A DNA stretch of 64,000 nucleotides from Virgibacillus halotolerans (GCF_016908515.1 NZ_JAFBEA010000001.1:806001-870000), one strand, 5' to 3'. Positions 46,354 to 56,842 are shown, counted from the first letter of the stretch. The notes: generated from the letters alone by a model not told the origin. Translations and numbers: made by a program.

Positions 46354-47010
46354 TTACCCCTTGACTGCATCTCGCAACGCCTGGATCGCTTCGTGTCTGT
46401 CAGCAGCATTGAATACGGCACTACCTGCGACAAGGACATCTGCACCTGCATCTGTACATTGCTTAGCAGTTTGCACATTCACACCGCCATCGACCTCTAA
46501 TTCAAACGTTAAGTTCATTTCTTTACGCCAGGCAGCGAGCTGTTCTATTTTCTGTATGGTATTTGGAATAAGAGTTTGCCCGCCAAATCCGGGATTTATA
46601 GTCATAATTAACACAAGATCTACATCTGTTAAAATTGGTAATAGCATTTCAGTAGGGGTTGCTGGATTAATCACCACACCCGCTCTTGAGCCACAATCTT
46701 TGATCAACTGGATCGTTCGATGTAAATGGACACATGCTTCCTGGTGTACCGTAATAATGGACGCACCAGCCTTAGCAACTTCCGGAATATATGTATCCGG
46801 ATTCTCAATCATGAGGTGAACATCCAGCGGCAGCGATGTAATTGGTTTGATTGCCTCAACAATCATTGGACCAATCGTAATATTCGGCACAAAATGGCCA
46901 TCCATCACATCCACATGAATGTAGTCGGCTCCCCCCTCTTCCACATTTTTAATTTCTTCCCCAAGCTTAGCAAAATCTGCTGATAATATAGATGGCGCTA
47001 TTTTTACCAT
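46354..47010 (-). CDS. rpe: Ribulose-phosphate 3-epimerase
   Basis: A 218-residue TIM barrel. IAPSILSADFAKLG at the N-terminus, YIHVDVMDGHFVPNITIGP near residue 31 (metal-binding His and Asp), and TINPGFGGQ near 139 and EVDGGVN near 172. It interconverts ribulose-5-phosphate and xylulose-5-phosphate in the pentose phosphate path. It is two bases after rsgA. Confidence 0.97.
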   Translation of the reverse strand: MVKIAPSILSADFAKLGEEIKNVEEGGADYIHVDVMDGHFVPNITIGPMIVEAIKPITSLPLDVHLMIENPDTYIPEVAKAGASIITVHQEACVHLHRTIQLIKDCGSRAGVVINPATPTEMLLPILTDVDLVLIMTINPGFGGQTLIPNTIQKIEQLAAWRKEMNLTFELEVDGGVNVQTAKQCTDAGADVLVAGSAVFNAADRHEAIQALRDAVKG

Positions 47011-47012
47011 AT

Positions 47013-47894
47013 TTAATACCTCGGCTTTCTTGTTTCTATTTCTTTTAAAAAGCTTAAATAATGATCATATCTGTAAGACATAATTTCTCCTTCTTCTACC
47101 GCTTTCTTCACTGCACATTTGGGCTCTTTATCATGCATACATCCCCTGAATTTACAGTAATGCTTTCTTTCTCTCATTTCCGGAAAACAATCTGATAATT
47201 CATCCGTCTGAATCTCATTGAAATCTAGTGCACTAAAACCTGGCGTGTCAGCTACAAGTCCACCCATCACCTGAACTAATTCCACGTGTCTTGTCGTATG
47301 TTTCCCCCTGCCAAGACGCTCGGATATCTCGGCGGTCTTAAGCGAAAGCGAGGGTTGTAATGCATTTAAAAAGGAGGACTTGCCTACCCCTGATTGACCA
47401 GCAATAACAGTAACTTTATCTTTAAAATAATGATCTAATTTCGGTAAAATTACTGGTGCTTTAGATGAAATTAATTCAACTTCATATCCAATATCTTTAT
47501 ATGCAGTCTGATAATGTTCAATTTCAACTTGCCCTTCATCAGAAAGTTTGTCTATTTTTGTAATAAAAATAACCGGTTTGATCCCTTTGGATTCGATTAA
47601 TACAAGAAATCGATCCAATAAAGTTGTACTGAATTGCGGGTTAGCAGCTGAGCTAACGATGATCGCTTGATTAATATTAGCGACCGGCGGACGGACAAGT
47701 TCATTTTCCCGTTGTTTAATTTCCATAATATATCCTTCATCAGGGTTACTGATATCAAAAGCCACATGATCACCAACAAGCGGGGTGATGTTTTTTTTAC
47801 GAAAAACACCCCTCCCTCTACATTGATAGACCTTGGTTGCTGTCTGGACATAATAAAAACCACTTAAAGCCTTGATAATTCTGCCATCCGGCAT
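47013..47894 (-). CDS. rsgA: Ribosome small subunit GTPase RsgA
   Basis: A 293-residue circularly permuted GTPase. An OB-fold covers about residues 1-70. G4-like FITKIDKL near 118 precedes the P-loop GQSGVGKSSFLNALQ near 168, then RLGRGKHTTRHVEL and ADTPGF. The zinc site has Cys in HYCKFRGCMHDKEPKCAVKK near 245-260. It aids 30S maturation. It abuts prkC (TAA-ATG), as in B. subtilis. Confidence 0.97.
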   Translation of the reverse strand: MPDGRIIKALSGFYYVQTATKVYQCRGRGVFRKKNITPLVGDHVAFDISNPDEGYIMEIKQRENELVRPPVANINQAIIVSSAANPQFSTTLLDRFLVLIESKGIKPVIFITKIDKLSDEGQVEIEHYQTAYKDIGYEVELISSKAPVILPKLDHYFKDKVTVIAGQSGVGKSSFLNALQPSLSLKTAEISERLGRGKHTTRHVELVQVMGGLVADTPGFSALDFNEIQTDELSDCFPEMRERKHYCKFRGCMHDKEPKCAVKKAVEEGEIMSYRYDHYLSFLKEIETRKPRY

Positions 47895-50009
47895 TTATTC
47901 ACCCTCTTCATATAAAACTGTTTTATTCGTGATTTCATCATCATCACGCGTAATAATGTATTCTGCTTTATCATCGGGAGCGATTGTTAATGTAAATGTA
48001 AATTCGGTATCCTCCGTTATTGCTTCTTCCTTATAAACTTCAGAAATATCATTATTCATATCCCCGATATAGATTTTTACAACCTGTTCTTCTTTTTCTT
48101 TCTCTTTTTTGTCACCTGAATCATCGTCATTGTCATCCTCTTCCTCATTCTTATCTTCTTCATCTACTGTATCGCCCTCGTCCTCTTCATCTTCCTCGGG
48201 CACAGGACTATATGGAACAGTATATGACACAGAATGAGATTCTGGCGGCTTTTTCTCAGGTCCGCTAGAAATGGTTACATCGACTGTGGATCCTTCTTCC
48301 AGTTCCGTTTCTGCTTCCGGATCCTGTTTAATTACTTCTCCTTCAGGAACACTGTCTGAATTGTCATAGCTGGTATTCATCTTTAGTTGGTGACTCTCTA
48401 AATACGCTTTTGCTTCTTTTTCTGTCATTCCTTTCAGGTTATTTAAACTGACTAGCTCAGGCCCTTTACTCACTTCAAATAATACCCGCGTTTCACTTGG
48501 AACGACTTCACTATCAGCTACAGGTTGTATCTGCGAGAGAATCTCACCAACTGGACTATCAGAGAACTTCTCATAAGCATTAATATCATCATAACCCGCA
48601 TCTTCGAGCAATCCTTTTACCTGGTTGTAATCCCTACCTGTATAATCTTCAAATGCCACTTTTTCTTTTCCTTGACTAATATAGAGTGTGACTGTCGATT
48701 TTTCTTTCACTGTTCTGCCCGCCTTCGGATCCGATCGAACAACTAAATCTTCATCGACATCATCGGAAAAAATTGTTTCCCTGCTGATTTCAAGTTTAAG
48801 TGTTTCTAATTCTTCCTCTGCTTCATCCAGTTCCATCCCTGATACATCGGGAATGGTTACGTCCTTCGGTTTGATAATTCCCGGTATGAGGAACAGCGCA
48901 GCAATTCCAGAAGCAAGTAAGATAAATAAAACGATGAGAATAATCAGCCACTTTTTCTTTCGCTTTTTCTTCTTTTTCGGTGGCTTCTTGTCTTTCTTAG
49001 ATTCCTTTTTCTTCCCTTTCACATTTGTTTCTTTATCTTCCGGATATGCTTTTGTAGTTCCATTTGTTTGATGAATCAATGTATCCTGATTTTCATCCTG
49101 CCCAAACTGATCATCAGTGATGATCGGAATTGCCTTTGTTGCATCTCCAGCTTCTATAGGTGGGGAATATGGTGCAACATTTAAGTTATCTGGATGTAAT
49201 GCCATTTCCAGCGCATCGTCCATCTCATAAACCGATTCATAACGATTGAATGGGTCTTTCGCAGTTGCCTTTAAAACGATATTCTCCACACTTTGCGGAA
49301 CATCCGGGTTAAACCGCTTAATCGAAGGTGTGTCATTTTGTAAATGCTTTAAAGCAATTGATACAGGCGATTGTCCGGAAAAAGGAAGTCGTCCGGTTAA
49401 TAATTCAAACAGGACAATCCCAATTGAATAAATATCAGACTTTTTGGTAGCTGTTGCTCCCCTTGCTTGCTCTGGAGATAAATAATGAACAGAGCCAAGT
49501 ATTGAATTGGTTTGTGTTAGCGAAGTAGCACTTAATGCAATGGCTATTCCAAAATCCGTTACTTTTACCTGCCCATATGTATCAATCAATATATTTTGCG
49601 GTTTTATATCCCGGTGTACAATGTCATTGGCATGAGCATGGGCAATGGCTGCCGTGATCTGCTTCATGATATCCAATGCTTCCTGTACAGCTATTGGACC
49701 ATAAAGATGTATATATTCCTTTAAAGTCATACCATCTACATATTCCATCACCATATATAAAATATGATCTTCTTCCCCAACATCGTAAATATTGACGACA
49801 TTCGGGTGTGACAGACTTGTAGCTGATTGTGCCTCCCGGTCAAAACGGGCAATAAATTCTTCATCATTGGCATATTCCAGACGCAACACCTTGATGGCGA
49901 CATCTCGTTCCAATATGGTATCCCTAGCTAAAAACACATTAGCCATCCCGCCGCCGCCAATAGTTTTAATAATTCGGTAGCGATCATTTAGCACACGACC
50001 ATTCATCAT
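47895..50009 (-). CDS. prkC: Membrane Ser/Thr protein kinase PrkC with PASTA repeats
   Basis: A 704-residue kinase. The N-terminal kinase domain (about 10-270) has GGGGMANVFLA, HRDIKPQNIL and VTDFGIAIAL. A basic linker ([20 protein letters not shown]) precedes a membrane helix at about 354-377. Three PASTA units follow (about 380-590), then a very acidic stretch (about 605-645) and a C-terminal domain of about 55 residues. It senses muropeptides and signals to spore germination and cell wall control. Longer than the roughly 650-residue B. subtilis form, mainly by the acidic linker. Coupled to prpC (ATGA). Confidence 0.96.
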   Translation of the reverse strand: MMNGRVLNDRYRIIKTIGGGGMANVFLARDTILERDVAIKVLRLEYANDEEFIARFDREAQSATSLSHPNVVNIYDVGEEDHILYMVMEYVDGMTLKEYIHLYGPIAVQEALDIMKQITAAIAHAHANDIVHRDIKPQNILIDTYGQVKVTDFGIAIALSATSLTQTNSILGSVHYLSPEQARGATATKKSDIYSIGIVLFELLTGRLPFSGQSPVSIALKHLQNDTPSIKRFNPDVPQSVENIVLKATAKDPFNRYESVYEMDDALEMALHPDNLNVAPYSPPIEAGDATKAIPIITDDQFGQDENQDTLIHQTNGTTKAYPEDKETNVKGKKKESKKDKKPPKKKKKRKKKWLIILIVLFILLASGIAALFLIPGIIKPKDVTIPDVSGMELDEAEEELETLKLEISRETIFSDDVDEDLVVRSDPKAGRTVKEKSTVTLYISQGKEKVAFEDYTGRDYNQVKGLLEDAGYDDINAYEKFSDSPVGEILSQIQPVADSEVVPSETRVLFEVSKGPELVSLNNLKGMTEKEAKAYLESHQLKMNTSYDNSDSVPEGEVIKQDPEAETELEEGSTVDVTISSGPEKKPPESHSVSYTVPYSPVPEEDEEDEGDTVDEEDKNEEEDDNDDDSGDKKEKEKEEQVVKIYIGDMNNDISEVYKEEAITEDTEFTFTLTIAPDDKAEYIITRDDDEITNKTVLYEEGE

Positions 50010-50773
50010 GACATGTCACCTGCTTCCGGTGAAGGTGCTTGCTGACCATATTGAATGATAATCAGGGAAATATTATCCTCCCCGCCCCGGTCATTAGCTA
50101 AATCAATGAGCGCTTGTCCGCTTTCGTTCATTTCCGGCTTTGTTTGTATTACTTCAACCAATTCGTCATCTGTCACTTTATCTGTTAGTCCATCGGTACA
50201 TATTAATAGTTCGTTGCCTTTTTCAACACTAATTGTTTTCACATCTGGCACAACGCTCTCCTCTGTACCTAGCGCTTTTAAAACAACATTTCTTCTAGGG
50301 TGGTCATGTGCCTCATCCTTAGAAATCTGACCGGATTGGACAAGTGCATTGACAAGGGAATGATCCTCAGCAATTTGTTTAAATCCTTCTTCATTTAGCA
50401 AATAACTTCGACTATCACCAATATGCCCTATCGTTACAAAATCCTGCATACAAATAGCTACTTCAATGGTTGTACCCATTCCCCGACACTCTTCATGAAG
50501 CTGTGCGTGTTCATAAATGGATGTATTGATTTGTGATATTACTAGATGCAACCATTCTTCTGTTTCTTCCGGTGAAAAAAGCTGATTACTATTTTGCCAT
50601 TTTTCCTGTAGCTGGCTGGTCGCCATTTGACTTGCTACGTCTCCCGCTCTATGACCACCCATACCGTCAGCAATGACAGCTAAAAACTGACCATAATCAT
50701 TATAGTAAATACCGCCGGAATCCTCGTTATGACTTCTTACTTGCCCCCGGTCCGTCAGGAAAAGTCCTTCCAT
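50006..50773 (-). CDS. prpC: PP2C-type Ser/Thr phosphatase PrpC
   Basis: A 255-residue metal-dependent phosphatase. The acidic metal ligands are in SHNEDSGGIYY (Asp18), VIADGMGGHRAGDVAS near residue 34, IGHIGDSRSYL near 115, CTDGLTDKV near 193, and NDRGGEDNISLI near 228. It reverses PrkC phosphorylation. Its stop overlaps the prkC start. Confidence 0.97.
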   Translation of the reverse strand: MEGLFLTDRGQVRSHNEDSGGIYYNDYGQFLAVIADGMGGHRAGDVASQMATSQLQEKWQNSNQLFSPEETEEWLHLVISQINTSIYEHAQLHEECRGMGTTIEVAICMQDFVTIGHIGDSRSYLLNEEGFKQIAEDHSLVNALVQSGQISKDEAHDHPRRNVVLKALGTEESVVPDVKTISVEKGNELLICTDGLTDKVTDDELVEVIQTKPEMNESGQALIDLANDRGGEDNISLIIIQYGQQAPSPEAGDMS

Positions 50774-50851
50774 ACTTTACACCCCTTTGAAAAAAGCAAT
50801 AATAACTGACTATAGATTAAAGTATTACACAAAACAGTCAATAAAAGAACA

Positions 50852-52204
50852 TTATTTTTCACTTTTTACTAGTCGCGTAAGAAAAAAGCCATCTGTGTCA
50901 TTGGTTTGAGGAAAAATTTGCAAGCCTTCTTGACTGATTCCTGGTGAGGTTTTTAAGTCATTTGGCAGTTCATTGAAAAACTGCTCATCCACTTTATAGT
51001 TTAAATGGTCCTCCAAAAATTGCTTCACGACTGCTTCATTTTCCTGTTTATCAACCGTACATGTACTATAAATAAGTAATCCGCCTTTTTTCAATAAAGG
51101 GGCAACACCTTGCAGAATATCTGATTGAATGGTTGACAAGCGTTCCACATCGGCTAATTGTTTATCATATTTAATTTCTGGTTTTCCGCGGATTACACCT
51201 AGACCAGAACATGGTGCATCAACCAAAATACGATCAAAACTTTCATTTTCATGATACGCTTGAAGTTTTCTTGCATCTCCTGCCTGTGCATCAATAATAG
51301 ACAATTGTAGCAAGGACGCCTTTTCATCGACCTCTTTTATTTTCTTTTTATGCAAATCATAAGCATAAATATGGCCATTGTCTTCCATTTTCTCTGCAAT
51401 ATGGGTTACCTTTCCACCTGGTGCACTACATGCATCCAGCACATCCATCCCGGGAGCAGCATGAAGCATCTCTGCTACGAGCATCGAGCTTTGATCTTGA
51501 ATCGTAATATAACCCGCTTGAAATAATGCTGTTTTTAAAACATTTCCCTTCTCAATGATGATACCTTGAGGTGAGAATATGGATTGTCTCGTTTCCAGAC
51601 CTTCTTCATTTAAACGTTTCATTGCTTCCTCGCGTGTGATTCTCAGTGGCTGGATACGGACAGACATCGTCTTTCTTGCCAGGTTTGCTTCACACATTTC
51701 TTTTGCTATTGGGTAACCATAATTTGTAACCCAGCGATCGACCAGCCATTGAGGATGGCTCGTTTCGACGGCAAGTCGCTCAGATTGATCCTCGATCGAG
51801 GCAGTATCTGGAACTCCTTTTCTTTGTATGGTTCTAAGCACACCATTTACAAAGGAAGCAATCCCTTTATGGCCACGTTTTTTTGCAATTTCGACGGCTT
51901 CATGAATAATTGCGTGATCAGGCACTTTATCTAAAAATACCATCTGATAAACTGACATTCGAAGCAAAGATTTCACCCAGATATCAAGTTTCTTCTTAGG
52001 ATCCACAAAAGCCGCTAAATAATAATCAATTGTAAACTGCCGTTGGATTGTACCATAGACAATTTCCGTTAAGAGGCCTTCATCCCTTGGATCAACTTGT
52101 TTTGTTCTTAATGTGTGATCAATTAATAAATGACTAAAGCCATGATCTTTTTCAATCCTTACTAATAAATCCACAATGGTATTTCTTAAACTGAAATCAT
52201 TCAT
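50852..52204 (-). CDS. rsmB: 16S rRNA (cytosine-C5)-methyltransferase RsmB
   Basis: A 450-residue protein. The N-terminal NusB-like RNA-binding domain (about 1-140) is followed by a Rossmann methyltransferase. VLDACSAPGGKVTHIAE near residue 257 binds AdoMet; VDAPCSGLGVIRG near 325 and YSTCTVDKQENE near 377 hold the two catalytic Cys. It modifies C967 of 16S rRNA. The ATG at 52204 has AGGTGA five bases upstream; a GTG at 52213 lies in fmt. Confidence 0.96.
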   Translation of the reverse strand: MNDFSLRNTIVDLLVRIEKDHGFSHLLIDHTLRTKQVDPRDEGLLTEIVYGTIQRQFTIDYYLAAFVDPKKKLDIWVKSLLRMSVYQMVFLDKVPDHAIIHEAVEIAKKRGHKGIASFVNGVLRTIQRKGVPDTASIEDQSERLAVETSHPQWLVDRWVTNYGYPIAKEMCEANLARKTMSVRIQPLRITREEAMKRLNEEGLETRQSIFSPQGIIIEKGNVLKTALFQAGYITIQDQSSMLVAEMLHAAPGMDVLDACSAPGGKVTHIAEKMEDNGHIYAYDLHKKKIKEVDEKASLLQLSIIDAQAGDARKLQAYHENESFDRILVDAPCSGLGVIRGKPEIKYDKQLADVERLSTIQSDILQGVAPLLKKGGLLIYSTCTVDKQENEAVVKQFLEDHLNYKVDEQFFNELPNDLKTSPGISQEGLQIFPQTNDTDGFFLTRLVKSEK

Positions 52205-52205
52205 A

Positions 52206-53144
52206 TTATTCACCTAGTGTCACGCCGATCTTTATTCGGTCGGCTGCGCCTCTCAAGTACTCTTTAACAGACATTCTCTTTTTACCAGCCGGTTGTATTT
52301 CTGTAATCCGGATTCCCTTTCGATTACCGCAAACAACAACAAATGTCGCTTCATCTTTTTGGACAATTTCACCTGGTTTACCTTGATATTCGTTATGATC
52401 TATTTCTCCCCACCAAAGCTTCCAAGTCTTCCCTTCATACGTTGTAAAAGCTACTGGCCAAGGGTGTAAACCACGAATATGATTGTAGATTTCCTCGTTG
52501 CTGCGTTCCCAATCTACTTTTTCCTGTTCTCTTTTGATATTTGCTGCAAAGGTTGCTTGCGATTCTTCTTGTTGTTTTGGCATTATTTCACCAGCAAATA
52601 ATTGCGGTAAAGTCTCTAGCAATAATGCTGATCCTGCCTGGGATAGTTTATCATGCATCGAACCAACATGATCATCGTGTTCAATGGTCACTTTTCGTTG
52701 TGTTAAAATATCACCTGCATCCAGTTTTTCCGCCATGTACATGATCGTTATTCCCGTTTCCGTTTTACCCTCGATAATTGCATAATGGATTGGCGCACCG
52801 CCACGTAATTCAGGCAATAGGGACGCGTGCACATTAATACAGCCATATTCCGGAGCCTCAAGTAGTCCGTTTGGCAAAATTTGACCATAGGCAGCAGTAA
52901 CGATTAAATCCGGTCCATACGCAAGTATCTTTTCATATTCTGTGGTTAATTTTTCTGGTTGAAATACTGGTATGTTATGTTTTTCCGCTTCTACCTTTAC
53001 CGGTGGTGATGTCATCACACGTTTTCTTCCTTTTGGTCTGTCAGGCTGGGATACAACTAGAACAACTTCATATTCTGACGATACCAAAGAACGTAAGATT
53101 GGAACGGAGAAATCTGGGGTGCCCATAAATACAATACGTTTCAT
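52206..53144 (-). CDS. fmt: Methionyl-tRNA formyltransferase
   Basis: A 312-residue enzyme that formylates initiator Met-t[19 protein letters not shown] at the N-terminus, and [19 protein letters not shown] near residue 103 holds the catalytic Asn/His. Its usual partner def (peptide deformylase) is not next to it here. It follows priA by 84 bases. Confidence 0.97.
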   Translation of the reverse strand: MKRIVFMGTPDFSVPILRSLVSSEYEVVLVVSQPDRPKGRKRVMTSPPVKVEAEKHNIPVFQPEKLTTEYEKILAYGPDLIVTAAYGQILPNGLLEAPEYGCINVHASLLPELRGGAPIHYAIIEGKTETGITIMYMAEKLDAGDILTQRKVTIEHDDHVGSMHDKLSQAGSALLLETLPQLFAGEIMPKQQEESQATFAANIKREQEKVDWERSNEEIYNHIRGLHPWPVAFTTYEGKTWKLWWGEIDHNEYQGKPGEIVQKDEATFVVVCGNRKGIRITEIQPAGKKRMSVKEYLRGAADRIKIGVTLGE

Positions 53145-53228
53145 CTATAAAACCTACTTTCTATTCTGCTTTTACATTAGGGAGCTTTTCGTATAGATTG
53201 TTCATACTTCGTTTTTTAGAAAACATCC

Positions 53229-55637
53229 TTACATCAAATGATAGGGTTGCATGTCGACTGTTATGAGTAAATCATCTTTGCGCATTTCATCCGCAAATTG
53301 ATCGAGTACTTTATTAATATAAAATCGTAATTGTGGTTCATCTTTGTATTTTATCATGCATTGATAACGATATCTATCTTTGATTCGTGGTATGGGTGAT
53401 GGCGTTGGGCCTAGAATGACTGTATTATTTTGCAGGCTTTTTGCAAGTAACTGCACAATTCGCTGCGATGTTTGCGCTACTTTCACATGATTAGGATGTG
53501 AAATGGTTAACAAAACTAAAAAAACATACGGAGGATATTGAAACGCTTTTCTTGTCTGCATTTCTTTTTTATAAAAATCTTTAAAGTTATATTTGCTGGC
53601 TAGTTCAATACTATAATGATCCGGTGTGTATGTTTGCACAATAACTTCCCCAGTCAATTCATGCCTTCCAGCGCGCCCGCTCACTTGTGTCAATAACTGG
53701 AACGTTTTCTCGGAGGAGCGAAAATCAGGTAAATGTAGCATCGAATCAGCAGTTAGAACGCCCACTAATGTCACGTTTTCAAAATCTAATCCTTTGGCGA
53801 TCATTTGTGTTCCTAGCAATATATCCGCCTCTTTATTAGCGAATTGACTTAGTAACTTTTCATGGGAGCCTTTTCTCCGTGTCGTATCGACGTCCATACG
53901 GATGACGCTTGCTTCAGGGATAAGCGCTGTTAAAGCTTCTTCCACACGTTGGGTTCCAGTACCGAAATAGCGGATTAAATCACTATTACATTCCGGACAA
54001 ACGGTTGGCATTGGCTCTTCATAGGAACAATAATGACATTTTAATTGGTTATATTTCTTATGATAGGTTAAAGCAATATCACAATGTGGGCATTCTTTCA
54101 CATGTCCGCAGTCTCTACACATCACAAAAGTAGAATAACCCCTTCTATTTAATAATAAGACGATTTGCTCGCCTTTTTCCAGACACTGTTCGATTTTCTC
54201 TTTCAATTTACGCGAAAACATAGTTCGGTTCCCAGCGTGAAGCTCGGACCGCATATCAACAATTTCCACTTCCGGCATCGCTTGATCATTCGTACGTTTA
54301 CTTAATGTGGCTAATTGATAGACACCCTTTTCAGCTCTGGCGAATGATTCCAATGTTGGTGTTGCACTGCCTAAAACCACGGGACAGTGATGGGTTTTCG
54401 CGCGCTTAATCGCCACATCTCTGGCATGGTATCGAGGTTGATCATCTTGCTTGTAAGTTGTTTCATGCTCCTCATCGATAATAATAATGCCAATATTTTC
54501 AAATGGGGCAAAAATAGCAGACCTGGCCCCAACAACAACCTTTGCTTCTTTTCGCTGGATTCGTCGCCACTCATCATATTTTTCACCAGCTGAAAGTGCA
54601 CTGTGCATGACTGCAACTTCCGAACCAAACCGCCCCTTAAAACGATTCACCATTTGTGGTGTGAGTGAGATTTCCGGCACCAGAACAATCGCTTCTTCTC
54701 CCTTTTCAATGACATCCTGGATAGCCTGCAAATAAATCTCGGTTTTTCCACTTCCAGTTACACCATGCAACAAGAAAACATCATGCACACCATTTGCGAT
54801 CCTTTCCTTGATTGGTCTAATGGCTGTTTCTTGCTGTTCTGTTAATACAAGTGGTAAAGTTCTGGCGAATGCTTCGTCATTGTATGGATTACGAAAAACT
54901 TCTTGCTTATCGGATTCAAGCAAGGATTTATCGATTAATGCTTTAACGGTACTTGTCGTGGTCTCTACTTTATTCAATAACAGTTTTTGCTCAATTGGTT
55001 CCGGATGTTCGATAAAAAATTGAAGTAGCTGCTTTTGTTTTTTTGCACCATTGGATAGCTCGAGAAGCGCTTCCTCCAGTAAATACGACTCTTTTGCTGG
55101 CCTGATCATTGTCACATACTTCTTAGTGATTTTAGATTTAACCAGATATTCGATATACACGTCGCCTGACTGTACAGCTTTTTGCAGCTGAGTGTAACTT
55201 ATCGTTGACCCTTCAAATTCTTCATATGAAATAAAGTCTCTTCCTGCAAAAATATTTTCAAGGTTCTCTGGCAATTCTTCACCGGTTGCACGGACAATTT
55301 CCTTTTTATATTTTGACTTTAATGCTTGTGGCAGCATCGCCTGTAACGCGGTTATATAAAAGCTTAACGTTTCGTTGGCTATCCATTTCCCCAGTTCTAA
55401 CAGTTCTGGTGTTAAAGCGGGTGTCAAGTCCAGAACATCCGATATTTCCTTTAGCTTATCAAAAGATGATTTATCGGTTCTTTCAACGACAAACCCCATT
55501 ATCTTCCTTGGTCCGAATGGTACAATGACACGCATCCCGTTCGTAAGGATATCGGCAAAGCGATCAGGGATAAGGTAATCAAATGTTTGGTTAATGGAAC
55601 TGGCTGGTACATCCACAATGACTTTTGCTATATTCAC
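53229..55637 (-). CDS. priA: Primosomal replication restart helicase PriA
   Basis: An 802-residue helicase. The N-terminal 3'-OH-binding domain covers about 1-100. Helicase motifs: GVTGSGKTEIYLQAI near residue 291, IIIIDEEHETTYKQDDQPRY near 385, GSATPTLESFARA, and VSGRAGR. Eight Cys bind two zinc ions in CRDCGHVKECPHCDIAL and CHYCSYEEPM...CPEC (about 505-555). It reloads the replisome at collapsed forks. The start is a GTG with AAGGATG upstream; coaBC ends two bases before. Confidence 0.97.
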   Translation of the reverse strand: MNIAKVIVDVPASSINQTFDYLIPDRFADILTNGMRVIVPFGPRKIMGFVVERTDKSSFDKLKEISDVLDLTPALTPELLELGKWIANETLSFYITALQAMLPQALKSKYKKEIVRATGEELPENLENIFAGRDFISYEEFEGSTISYTQLQKAVQSGDVYIEYLVKSKITKKYVTMIRPAKESYLLEEALLELSNGAKKQKQLLQFFIEHPEPIEQKLLLNKVETTTSTVKALIDKSLLESDKQEVFRNPYNDEAFARTLPLVLTEQQETAIRPIKERIANGVHDVFLLHGVTGSGKTEIYLQAIQDVIEKGEEAIVLVPEISLTPQMVNRFKGRFGSEVAVMHSALSAGEKYDEWRRIQRKEAKVVVGARSAIFAPFENIGIIIIDEEHETTYKQDDQPRYHARDVAIKRAKTHHCPVVLGSATPTLESFARAEKGVYQLATLSKRTNDQAMPEVEIVDMRSELHAGNRTMFSRKLKEKIEQCLEKGEQIVLLLNRRGYSTFVMCRDCGHVKECPHCDIALTYHKKYNQLKCHYCSYEEPMPTVCPECNSDLIRYFGTGTQRVEEALTALIPEASVIRMDVDTTRRKGSHEKLLSQFANKEADILLGTQMIAKGLDFENVTLVGVLTADSMLHLPDFRSSEKTFQLLTQVSGRAGRHELTGEVIVQTYTPDHYSIELASKYNFKDFYKKEMQTRKAFQYPPYVFLVLLTISHPNHVKVAQTSQRIVQLLAKSLQNNTVILGPTPSPIPRIKDRYRYQCMIKYKDEPQLRFYINKVLDQFADEMRKDDLLITVDMQPYHLM

Positions 55638-55639
55638 TA

Positions 55640-56842
55640 TTAATCATCCTTCATATCACGATCGATCAATTTCAAAATACTTTCCGCAATCTCCCTTTTT
55701 GTTGCTTTGGGGAGTTCCTTTTGTTTGCGAGCTTGATTAACATAGGTAACAATGTTTGTATCCTCGCCAAAACCGGCGCCTTCTGTAGATACATTGTTAA
55801 TAATAATTGCGTCTAAATGCTTCTTCTCCAATTTTGCTAACCCATAATCAAGCGGGTTTGATGTTTCCGCCGCAAAACCTACAAGGAATTGGTTTTTCTT
55901 TATTTCACCAAGTGATTGTAAAATATCTTTCGTTCGCTCCATTTCAACTTGCAATTCACCGGCTTGCTTTTTCACTTTTTCATCATAGGTAATCTTAGGC
56001 CGATAATCAGCAACCGCAGCAGCTTTAATCACAATGTCGTTTGCCTGAAAATGATCGTGCATCGCCACATACATATCCTCAGCTGCTGTAACATCAACCC
56101 GATCTATCAGCGGATTCGTTGTTTCAATTGCTGTTGGACCTGCAACAAGTGTTACGTCTGCCCCAAATTGTGCTGCTGCTTCTGCGAGGGCAAATCCCAT
56201 TTTTCCGGAGGAGCGATTGGTAAAGTAACGAATCGGATCGATTTTTTCTTGGGTCGGACCGGCTGATATAAGTACTTTTTTACCGCTAAGCAGTTTATCT
56301 TCTGATTGATGGTTGTCAATCACTTTTATAATACTTTCCGGCTCTTCTAGTCTTCCTTTTCCTACATATCCACACGCTAAATAACCCGCACCAGGTTCAA
56401 TAAAATGATAGCCCCAAGCATCCAGTTGCTTCATATTACGAACGACAGCTGGATGCGCGTACATGTGTACATTCATTGCCGGTGCAATATAGACAGTTGC
56501 CATGGTAGCGAGTAATGTCGTTGAAAGCATATCATCTGCAATTCCATTTGCCAGTTTGCCGATCATATTCGCTGTAGCTGGTGCAATAATAACAATGTCC
56601 GCCCAATCTGCAACATCAATATGCGCAATTTTCTTTGGATCCTTTTCATCAAAGGTATCGATGTAAACAGGGTTTCTGGATAAAGACTGAAAAGTTAGTG
56701 GTGCAACAAATTCGGTCGCATTTTCCGTCATCATAATACGGACGTTTGCACCGGCTTGTGTCAGTTTACTTGTTAATGCACATGCTTTATAAGCTGCTAT
56801 TCCACCAGAAACTCCCAACAAAATATTTTTTTGGTTCAACAT
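55640..56842 (-). CDS. coaBC: Bifunctional phosphopantothenoylcysteine decarboxylase/synthetase
   Basis: A 400-residue two-domain enzyme of coenzyme A synthesis. The CoaC flavoprotein half has LGVSGGIAAYKACALTSKLT near residue 8, PAMNVHMYAHPAV near 110 and the Cys in GYLACGYVGKGRL near 150. The CoaB half has SAGPTQEKIDPIRYFTNRSS near 190, and KKQAGELQVEMERT near 280. The start at 56842 follows GGGGAGG; the frame is open to 56869. It is last in line after rpoZ but separated by a 793-base gap. Confidence 0.96.
   Translation of the reverse strand: MLNQKNILLGVSGGIAAYKACALTSKLTQAGANVRIMMTENATEFVAPLTFQSLSRNPVYIDTFDEKDPKKIAHIDVADWADIVIIAPATANMIGKLANGIADDMLSTTLLATMATVYIAPAMNVHMYAHPAVVRNMKQLDAWGYHFIEPGAGYLACGYVGKGRLEEPESIIKVIDNHQSEDKLLSGKKVLISAGPTQEKIDPIRYFTNRSSGKMGFALAEAAAQFGADVTLVAGPTAIETTNPLIDRVDVTAAEDMYVAMHDHFQANDIVIKAAAVADYRPKITYDEKVKKQAGELQVEMERTKDILQSLGEIKKNQFLVGFAAETSNPLDYGLAKLEKKHLDAIIINNVSTEGAGFGEDTNIVTYVNQARKQKELPKATKREIAESILKLIDRDMKDD

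Noticed and set aside
46346-46478. N-terminal extension of thiN
   Set aside because: It overlaps rpe, shows no family similarity, and the ATG at 46346 gives the normal N-terminus; no thiamine riboswitch motif was seen either.
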